Shown piece after piece: positions 29,901-38,800 of a stretch of 64,000 bases of DNA. Each line of letters opens with the position of its first letter. Position 1 is the stretch's first letter. Source of the DNA: a virus; the IMG/VR virus record IMGVR_UViG_3300042882_000890, positions 42,605-106,604 of that record. One strand, 5' to 3'. The translations under genes and the position numbers were made by a program. Under the pieces are notes generated by a model. That model worked only from the letters and a program-made list of their open reading frames with translations, had not been told where the DNA came from and did not search any database.

Positions 29901-32721
29901 AACCTACAGTGGAGTTCAACAAGAAGAACTCAACAGCTGCCTCTCTACCTTCTTCCGTTTCTATTCTACTAAGCTCTTCTAAGAACTTCGGTGCTAATTT
30001 ATCTACATCAATTTTTTGACCAGACAGCTCAGCCTCTCTTTTCTTTTGTGCTAATACATCAAGGTCTAGTTTAGTTATTTCAAAAGCAGTTCTTGAATCT
30101 GGGTCGTTTGGATTAGCTAATTCATAGTAAGTACCGTTTACTTCTAGTGTTTCATTAGAAGGAAAATTTACTTTTTTAATCCCACTTCTTAGAGTACCGT
30201 CATTTTCAAAAAAAGATTTTAGTTGCTTTCTTTTTAGATTAAAACCATCTAATTCGTGTTTATCTTGTAATGTGTATCTTGGTAATCCTTTTTCTGTTTT
30301 AACCCTAGCCATAAGCTCCCCTAAATCCATAGATAAAAGGCTTAGCTCTGTTTTTGTTGTTTCAGAAATACCTAGTCTAGTATAACGGTCTTCTCTTTCT
30401 TGGTAGTACTCATCTGTAAAGCTTCTCTCTACGATAGAGTTTACAGCTTTGCTTACTTCTTGTTTGTATAAAAACTCATTGCCACCATCTGCCGCATCTT
30501 TTATTTTAGGTAAACTATTTGTATTAAGCCCTTCAATTATTTCTGCATCAGTCATATTGTGACCGCTATATTTTTTGAAGTTTTCTACTTTTATATTAAG
30601 TATATCTTTCTCAAATTTAGACCAGTCGTACATACTTACAATATAGCCATCTTCATCAAAAAACTTGGTTAAGTCTTTTTCAGTAAAACCTAACTCTCTA
30701 ACCTTCATTTGAAAGGCTTTAGTTCTGTTTATGTATGTTAATTCTGCATCTCTGTTCATATCAGAAATTACAGTACTCAACATATTTAGTATGGGGTCAT
30801 TTGCGTGTGAAAGCTGTCCAAATAGAGCGTAAACCATTTGAGTATCTCTCATAGCTACATCTATAGCTTTCTCTAACTCAGGTCTTAAATCATCACTTAG
30901 GTTGTGTCTTACCATTAACCTGTTTACGATTTCATCTATAATCTTAGTTTCCGTAAGTTGTACTTTTGCTGTAACTGCTGATATAGAAGTCTCTACACTT
31001 TCTAAATCTGGAATCAAAGTTTTTAAGCTTGGGTCATTTTGTACTATTACCCTAAGCTTGCTCAGTAATGGGCTAATTTCATCCTTTAAACTACGAAGTA
31101 CAATGCCCTCTTCATTAGACAAAGTTTTACCTTTTTTATTTGCGTTGTCAATAGCAAACCCTACGTATCTAGCTTGGCTTTTTGCTAGAGAAATTAGGTC
31201 TAAAGCGGAACTCTTTGTAAGCTCTTTGTCCAGGATATCGTTAAGTTTTTGAATTGTGGCTCTAGAACCTCTACCTGCTTTTCTTAGATTTTTTTCTTGC
31301 TCAATCAAAGACATAACCAATTGTTTTGAAACAGCCGATTTAGCATCTAAAGCTGGGTCTCCGCTTGGATTCAATTGATACATTCTAAACTTTTTCTCTT
31401 TAGCTTTTTCTAATTTTAGATACTGGTTTACGTTTTTGGTTATAATTAAATCTTCTACTTTATCAGTAAGCTTTGCTATATCGTCATAGAAGCTTTGTTC
31501 AGAAATTATACTATCAAAAAAGTTTTTAAATAGCTCAAAAATCCTAGCTAAGATATTAGTTTGTATTTCTGTTTTACCTTCTGTACTAAATCTGTTTTGT
31601 AAGGCTTTGGCTAGTTCTTTTCCTAATATCTCTCTTCTTAATAGGTTCTCTATTTGCTCAGATGACATAGCAGGATTCTCAGAAATATAAACCTCTCTGT
31701 AATTCTGTGATAACTCTTGGTAAGTTTGTGTTTTGTGTATGTTTCTAAGAATATTTTCAATATCAGCATCATCCCAAGTTTCAACTATAAAGTGAGATGT
31801 CTCTTCTAGTAAACCGTCTGTGGATATCTCTCCATCTCTGTACGCTATCACTTGTTGTGATATGTCTAATAGCGTTTTAGCATCCGGAGAAATCCCATTT
31901 CTTATTTCGTAGTTTTTTACGTATTCGTCTATAGACATTACACTAACGCCCATTGCGTTAAGTAAGTCCATCAATCTCATTTTTAATGATTCTTCATTAG
32001 TATCTATGGTTTCCCCACTTAGCCCCGAAGGTAAAACTTCTCTAACTAACTTATTCAAAAATAAAGACTTTCCTTGAGCTTCCCCAAACTTTGACTTTAA
32101 ATCTTCCATAGAAGCTTTTGCAATCTCTTCAGTTGTAGCTGTCTTACCGTTAGACTCAATTTTGTTTTTACCGTCTTTTAGCTCTATTCTACCGTCTTTG
32201 AATATTTTTGTGTTGCTTTTTCCTAAACGAATTATAGCTTCATCTTTTATGATTTGCTCATTAGCTAATTGTAAGATTTGGTTGGTTCCCTCTGCCTTAT
32301 GGTAATTCTTTCCTGATTCTATTATTTTTTCATCAGACAACATATCCTCTTTGATAAGGCTGTTTATAAAACCTTCGTATGTTTCTGTGTTTGTGTTTGA
32401 AGATATTTTTTGTAATACTGTAAATGTGTCATTAACCGGTATTCCCACTTCAATCTCCCCACCTGTAGAGTCTTTCAATGCCTCTTTGAAAGAGTTGAAT
32501 GTGTTTCCTTTATCTGACTTAAAAGATAAGTTTGGCTCCACTTCCTGATTAGATAAGTTTATCTTATCTGAATAGACATTTTTAAAAGTCTCTAGGGCTT
32601 CTTCCAGGGAGCTGGTATGAGGCAGTCTGGCAATTTGTTTAAACAATCTACTTTCTGTGCCATTAGGCGTAAGTACATTATCTATTCCCCCGGTTTTATT
32701 AAATTTTATTGTACAAGTCAT
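26992..32721 (-). CDS. Giant virion/polyvalent-type protein (1909 aa)
   Basis: The protein is mostly helical. Its first 35 residues (C-x-I-x-F, G-x-IDNV, PNG-x-x-SRLF) match the start of the 2584-residue neighbour. At about 300-315 the segment GLLEETSHFIVE resembles a zincin helix in which the usual HExxH is changed to EExxH. Long coiled-coil-like stretches follow. One transmembrane segment lies near the C-terminus (ELLFLSGLFLLTIFLSSF), followed by an acidic end. Size, position and relation to the polyvalent neighbour suggest a protein packaged in the capsid and injected with DNA. No DxDxD RNA-polymerase motif is seen. Confidence 0.7.
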   Translation of the reverse strand: MTCTIKFNKTGGIDNVLTPNGTESRLFKQIARLPHTSSLEEALETFKNVYSDKINLSNQEVEPNLSFKSDKGNTFNSFKEALKDSTGGEIEVGIPVNDTFTVLQKISSNTNTETYEGFINSLIKEDMLSDEKIIESGKNYHKAEGTNQILQLANEQIIKDEAIIRLGKSNTKIFKDGRIELKDGKNKIESNGKTATTEEIAKASMEDLKSKFGEAQGKSLFLNKLVREVLPSGLSGETIDTNEESLKMRLMDLLNAMGVSVMSIDEYVKNYEIRNGISPDAKTLLDISQQVIAYRDGEISTDGLLEETSHFIVETWDDADIENILRNIHKTQTYQELSQNYREVYISENPAMSSEQIENLLRREILGKELAKALQNRFSTEGKTEIQTNILARIFELFKNFFDSIISEQSFYDDIAKLTDKVEDLIITKNVNQYLKLEKAKEKKFRMYQLNPSGDPALDAKSAVSKQLVMSLIEQEKNLRKAGRGSRATIQKLNDILDKELTKSSALDLISLAKSQARYVGFAIDNANKKGKTLSNEEGIVLRSLKDEISPLLSKLRVIVQNDPSLKTLIPDLESVETSISAVTAKVQLTETKIIDEIVNRLMVRHNLSDDLRPELEKAIDVAMRDTQMVYALFGQLSHANDPILNMLSTVISDMNRDAELTYINRTKAFQMKVRELGFTEKDLTKFFDEDGYIVSMYDWSKFEKDILNIKVENFKKYSGHNMTDAEIIEGLNTNSLPKIKDAADGGNEFLYKQEVSKAVNSIVERSFTDEYYQEREDRYTRLGISETTKTELSLLSMDLGELMARVKTEKGLPRYTLQDKHELDGFNLKRKQLKSFFENDGTLRSGIKKVNFPSNETLEVNGTYYELANPNDPDSRTAFEITKLDLDVLAQKKREAELSGQKIDVDKLAPKFLEELSRIETEEGREAAVEFFLLNSTVGFSNDFWNSFNSSETLMTELDLYEQDPEADELTILKINEYKESLDKRKAILKKFQDSRNYTNILADEMSDDIRKNVLDLSERIDELYSELYKTFQKSTISEMGEEAEKVSEVTPNQAYYDSLKDKGITETSDKIDFALKNMTLTNRRRVERLRDALENFTKNRPITAASKKLIENIVGREDILKEEVEDIVLKYAESKIAMYYKAFAPVGLSEFYTNLKEGNGNVFGLVNSLNNRDDVKVSNNFSYYEMGEIKFKNSNYREDFEGGSRQPKLSQYSNSRFVQLFNPKRDSENNPVLDADGNMQANSNKELFELYKEYINFQKDTLRSYGELGLHNLYLAPQISKTSFNKTMDFLKDPKGSTKDMWQDFLRFRIDEQAFGDEANKGEAFIKNEGFRVIPKYFLNRLSEKDFVSEDLFYTSALMAQQAELYKSKKDRYSEFATLNDKALNRAYPGGKSAEATNTYKMFKSYMDYNLFGVKERRNWRVNLPVLGQVDVTKVINKLHNWLRNNSLGRNFIVPITSWMTAEASLIIERLLEQYVDSGSYNLARKEFYKLSTPAMKESLELNSRAKLSLMGEYFGIFDLDRRFQDSMYNKAPRALSKSMYILHTAGNFVPLSKAMLSQLYGNRVYEGKIVDFEQFKVMFNNALGSRANIKDVTAAWKALESKALYNYILTEDKNGKPYPTMTYEFESLAKDMNRANDEEFRKDFRNIELGVISKTKKLVERIDGQITNEERTTLQRDVLGRFVMTHKGWLAISAANRFKRRHINFQTGKVEEGTYVTAANYFVDAINMGYKKGKLKGIMNEFKDLYINGDETTRKNLERASKELLFLSGLFLLTIFLSSFADDEEDLWGAQLSAYLFERTTTEVASSQLGSFGEFYSSFKEPVVGLQKIENLVKIGNLLDTSVVERGRYQGLTKQQVYLIKNITGAKSMFDVWNAENLKSQRDAFDYFNKEEALIPVAWVLDEEDI

Positions 32722-32740
32722 CTTTTTTATTTGTTTTGTG

Positions 32741-32772
32741 CAAAATTAATATTTTTTTTTGAATTACGCAAA
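32741..32772 (-). promoter_or_regulatory. Bacteroidetes-type promoter (reverse)
   Basis: On the reverse strand TTTG (32772-32769), 20-base spacer, TAATTTTG (32748-32741), 20 bases before the 1909-residue gene. Confidence 0.8.
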
Positions 32773-32774
32773 TA

Positions 32775-32808
32775 GATTAAAAAAGTTAGGCTACTTTTCA
32801 GTAGCCTT
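32775..32808 (-). terminator. Intrinsic terminator after the 2584-residue gene
   Basis: Reverse strand: GGCTACT, GAAA tetraloop, AGTAGCC, then TAACTTTTTT. It separates the two giant genes into different transcription units. Confidence 0.85.
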
Positions 32809-32813
32809 TCTTT

Positions 32814-35800
32814 TTATTGACATCCGAAGTATTCTTCGTTTATGTCATCCAACTCTTTCTTAGAGTAATAATTTTTAGAAGTTTTAAAAGCTTCCGGTGC
32901 ATTTGCCAAGTACATGTATTCTTGAAAACTTATGTCTGAGAAAGGTGCTTCCACATTTACTTTCTTATATCCTGTTCTCTTATCTGTATCTAACTTACCG
33001 TAGAATTTTATATTCTCGAACTCAAATATCTTTTCAAAAACTCCTATTGGTGTCTTTACAAAAGTCTCACTTTCATTTTTTACAGCTAAAACTCCGTCTT
33101 TTAAGTAGGTGTATTGCCCTGATACTTTTTTGACTCTATCTGGGTTATTAACCGCTTTTTGTCTTTGTTCTAATTGAGTATTTATATCTTCTGGCTTCTC
33201 TTCTAACAAAGGCATCTCCAGGTTCAAACTGTCTGATATGATGTTGTATTCTGCCAGCTCTTGTTTGAATCTTTCTGGTACACTATCAACAGCTTCAGAC
33301 TTAGACATTTCATCGCTGTTTACCAATTCTATACCTTTACCAGTCACTTTAAAGTACGGGTTAGATGTTGTCAGTATCCACTTGTTGAAATCTTTCAAGA
33401 ACTCATCTGTCAAGTACTCCTCTGAATTAGTTATCTTATTGAAATTATCAACTTTAACAGTAGGTCTTTGTGTAGACATCGGGAAATCAAAAAACTTTTT
33501 GTAAAGGAATATTTTCTCCAAGTTATCAACATCAACTTCGTAATCAGAAACTTCTAGTAAACTTGCATTTCTCTCTACATATAGTTTTAAAGCTTCAAGT
33601 GTATCTATACCTTCCGGTAGTAAATTTTTGTATTCAAAAAAGCTTTCGTACAAGCTGTCCAAAGACTGTTCTTTTACCTTTCTATAGATACCATCATCCT
33701 TCTTAATTAATCCGAACTCAGAAAACATCTCGTATTCAGATAAAGGCTCTTCAACAACTACATCATTTTCACTATTAGTTTTTATAACTTCTGTTTTAGC
33801 TTCTTTATCACCGAGTATCTTGTAATATCTTTCAGTGAACTCAATCATGTTTTCTGGGTTACTAGGGTCTTCTATAACATCCTCCATAGAATCTAAAAAT
33901 CCTAGTACCTCGTCTCTTGATAACTCTAAAGCTAGGGTAGGGAAGTTTCTTAAATCAATACCATTTACCTGAACATTTTTCTTAATCTTATTAAGGACTT
34001 TTGATACATTTTTTAAATCACTATTGAATATCTCTTTGTCAATACCTTGTCTCAAAAACGCAATATCTTCAGTAATAGAAATGTCTAAATCATCAGTCAT
34101 TGTATTTAATAGCATACCTTCGACATCTTCTGTTTTGTCCACCAACTCCCCATCCACTACAGTTTTTATTGGAGCCTTTTTGTGGTCTCTAGCAATAGAA
34201 TCTACTGTTTCTTTGAAGTTAGGGTCTGTATAGTATTTGTTAGAGAAAGTTGTTGGTAAAGCTTCGTCAATTTCTGACTCTTCTAACCCGGCTACACTTT
34301 CTACTAAGTCTTTTTCTACAATACTAGGATTAGTAACCTCTTGCTTTCCGAACTGGTTTACTTCTCTACCTTGTGGTATAATAAAGTTTTCATCGTAATC
34401 TAATTCAAATGGCTCACTGTTTCTTAGAGATAGTAAGCTTTCTTTTATTTGCTTTTGTAACTTAGGTGAACTAAGTATAGTGTTTATTTCAAAAATGTTG
34501 TACAGTTTACTTCTTTGTAAAGATAGCTTATCAAACAGTACAATACCATTCTTCATCAAAGCTTTCTCCATTTTTTCAACTAACTCTTTTGAACTTTTCA
34601 CTTTTAAAGCCATTGCTGCGTTCTTTGCAGCTTTTAATCCTTCTAAACCTAAAGGTTTAACTTTAGAGTTTGAAAAATCCATCAGAGTTTTTATAGAGGG
34701 CTCTCCGTTAGAGTCCGTATCTTTTAAAGAAACTGGTCTAGCTTTTCTTACCATCTCAAAATCGGAAGTTTTTTCAAATCCTAAAGAAGTATAAAAAGAC
34801 TCAAGTCTTTCAGGCTTAGTGGTGGTGTCTCTTGGGCTTACCATCAAGTAAACATCTTTTCCTTGTGCATCGGTTCCATTTAAGAACAACTCCGCAGCTT
34901 TCCTTGCATTACCTTGACCTCTTTCAGTAGACTCTATAAGTTCCCACTCAACGCCCTCAAGTTTCTCTCCGGTTATCGGATTAACTCTATCCTTTGCAAA
35001 TATTTTAGTACCGTTTAACTCTAAGGAGGGCTGTCTGGTTACAGTAGGTGTGGTTGGTGTATTTAATACTGACATCCTTTTACCTTCTGGAGAATTTACG
35101 ATACTACTATATGTGCTCTTATACTCCTGAGGTAAATCAGAGTTATTTATTATATCTGAAATCTCTTCTTGGCTCAGTTTGGTATAATTCTCGTTTAAGC
35201 TGTATACACTATCATATCTATTCTCTCTATTTCTATAGTTATTTAAGTCTAGATATAGTTGTTTTAGTTTTTCGTTTTTAGGAACTGGTATTATAGATTT
35301 GTAACCTTTTGATGAATTGCTATCATAATTTTCTTGAAAAGGTTTTTTTACAGTTGCCCCCTCAGATACTTGCGTATCATTAGGCTTGTGTTCTTTAATA
35401 CTTTGAGCTCTAGTTCTGTTTTGCCATTCTGCTACAACCATCTCATATCCAAAATCTGCTGCTACTTTTGTAACATAAGCAACTTGGGTATTTGGGTCAA
35501 AGGCTTTTCCTGGATACTCTTTAGAATGGAGTTCTCTTGCTTTTTCAATAAGGTTCAAGCTATCTGTATTAAAGTCATAAACTTTATCCATAGGTATTTT
35601 TACCATGTATTTAGACTCTCCTCTAATCATGGTTTCACTGTCCTCTGGTCTAGAATAGTACATAGCAAGTCCTCCTACTTTTGCTAAAGCTTGAGCTTCT
35701 TCTCTAGAAGTTGCTGTAGTGTCTCCAGAAGTTCTTTTTATCACCTCATAGCCACTTGTACCTACATGGTAGAAAACAAAATTTCCTTGTCCATCTTCTG

Positions 35801-38800
35801 TCAAGTTTGCATAATTAGAAGAGTTCTCAGAAGTTATGTTTTCTGTTTTTGGCATAGACACCCACTCTGGTAAAAGTCCCACTTTTTGTTCTGCAAAAGA
35901 CATCTCTTCATAAACTTCCTCAGTTAACTTTTTGGCTTCTTCTAGTTTACCTTCTTGTCTTAAAACTCTAGCTTTATCTCTTTTTTTGAAAGCTTCGTCA
36001 TTTACCCCTGAGAAATTTACCCATGAATTTTGACCTCTTGTTTCTGTAGTCATAGCTCTTCTAGCTAGTGGAGAATACATTCTTGCATGAATGTTCCAAG
36101 CATTCTCTTCTCCAATTGCTCCAAAACCATTCCCAAACTTAGCGTGTCCAAAAAAGTCGTGCACAAATCGGAATACATCATTGGCTAATAAAGGTAATCC
36201 ATTAACATCTTTGTACTTAGTTTCTTGTAACAAAAGATTATCCTCTCTTTGTTTATCTGTTATTGCCTCATCACCAAAACCGGATTCTGTAGAAAAGATT
36301 TTCATACGTTTGTTGTCACGTAAGTCTGAAATCATATCAGCAGAACTGTCATAAGGTTCTAAATTGTTTATTTCTACTTTGTAACCTTTGCTTAGTATTT
36401 TTTCGTATTGCTCTAATGTCTCTTCTACCATTGCATTATATGCGGCTTTAGTTTGAGGGTCATTAGGTGTAGCTTGCATTTTATCAAACTCTTGAGCTAT
36501 TCTTTTACTGTTTTCTTTATCCAATTTTGTTATTTTTTGGATAGGTGCAGTACTCATTTTTTTATCAGCCATGTATTCATCTGCTATGATAGATGCTTCT
36601 TCTAAAGGCTCATTAAATAATTTATTCCCTGAAACAATAGAAAAGTTTATGTTTGGGTCTGTATCTCCAAACTTGGCTTTTGCTTCTTGGGTTTTTTCGT
36701 AAACTTTTTTGAAGTCTTCAAAAGATAAATCCTTTCTTCTAGCATAGGCTCTTATCATATACATTCCTCCAAAAGTGCCGGCATCTAAATGTACAGGTTT
36801 ACCCTCTTTTATACCCCAATTTGCTATATTTGTTAAATCTCCATAGATTATATCATAATCTAGAAAATCTTGTAATCCATAGCTTTTAAGTACCTCTATT
36901 AAGTCTGGATTTCTAGTATCAAAATCAGCTTGCCCATAAGGTGTCAGCTCTTGTATCATAACATCTGCATCTTCAGTATCGTACTGCTTTCCAGTATTGA
37001 TATCGTAAACAGGTACTTTTGCTTTATTTTCGAGCACTTCTAGTTTTTCAACCACTACATAGTTCAATCCTGTTTCATAAACTTGTGGAAGTAACCCCTT
37101 AGATATTAAATCAGAGTCTCCCTCTTGCATATTTTGTGCAAGACCCCTAGCTGTATTAGCCACTTTTAGAACTTTACCTTCTCCTAAGTCAAATACGACT
37201 CTATCAGAGCCTGAAGATATTTTAGTTAAGTTTGGTATATCAAATCTTTCTCTAGCTACTTGGTTAGTATCATATTTATATCTTAGGTAAGCGTTATTTT
37301 CACCCATATTTCTTGTTATCCTATTCCCGGATAACATCTCTGTAGCCGAAGCTGTTCCGAAATCAGCCAATGTCATATTAGCTACTTCGTCTGCTGTGTA
37401 ACTAGTCAATCCTAAGATATCTTTGATAGACTCCCAAACACTTTTTAACCAATCTGCTATACTGTCTTCTTTTTTAGAATTAACTAATTTAGCACCTTGG
37501 TCTCCAATCACTTGTGCTAGTACCTCATTGTTAAATTTTTCTGAGCCCTCTTCTAAATCAGGTTGAGTTTCTTTTACAATATCAATATACTGTTGAGCCT
37601 CTTCTTTATTTTTACCAATAAGAGATAGTCCGGCTTGGTATAAGTCAGTTCTATTTTCTTTTAGCCAATCTAGATGTAAATGCCCAAATTCGTGAATAGG
37701 GGTATCTAATCGCATAGCATCTGTGTTTAAATACACATCTCCTTTGTAGGTAAATCCAGCTGTGGTTAACTGTACACCATTGTAACTTAGCCTTTCAAAT
37801 TCTTCTCTTTCTAATATCTGACTTTCAATGTACTCATCAGATAACAAGTAAAGATAATCCTCTTCTGGGATATTGTTTTCTATTTGGTAAGGTCTTAATA
37901 CTTCCTCTGCTATACTTTTTCTTGTATTGTTATTGGTTAGTAACTCCTCTATAAAATTAACATAGTCTTGGTCTGTATAAGTAGAATCTCCATTATCATC
38001 TCTGATTTCAGAATTTTCCCAAAGACTCTGAGCTATTTGGTTTATAGACGGGGCAGTTTTACTTATTAAGCTCATTCTTGCTTTTACTTCCCCCTTACTA
38101 TTTCTGTATAGCTTTTTTATAGATTCTTCAGATACTCTTCCTCCGGATAAAAAGTAATTGGCTACTTCTACCTCTGGGGTATAAGCCTCTATTTTTAGAG
38201 CCTCTTTTATTACTTTTAATCTTGTATCCCTTCTTGCTAACTGTTTTGAAAATTGTATTTGCTCATCTATTGTTACATCATTTTCATCAAATACTACATA
38301 GTTAAACCCTCTTGCTGTGTCTGAAGTTGCTCCACGAGCAATACTTTCAGCAGGGTATTTTATTCCGTCAATACCTGACTCTAATAAAAATAATGAAGCT
38401 TCTTTTTGCCCTTCAAAATATCCACTTAAATATCTGTATAAATTTGCTCCATCTAAAACTTTGTCGCTAACAGATGCAGGTATAATACCCTCGTTAACCC
38501 ACATATCTAAAACTTCTGCTATTTGTTTATTTTTTTCAGACAGTGTTTTAATTACCCCTTTACTTACAGGCTTGTCCCACTCTAACCAATTATACTCTCC
38601 TACTTCTTTTCCTTTTTGTAAAGATACTTTGTATATATTTTTTGAAGGTTTATTAAAAGTTATGTTATCAAAGACAGCCTTTTCTTCATTTACTTTTTCT
38701 AAAGCTTCTTTATAATAGTTGTCTTTAGTATCTAAATACTCTTTTTCTAATAATTTTATTTGGTTTTTGTAAAAATTGTTTCCTATTTCTTTAAATTCTT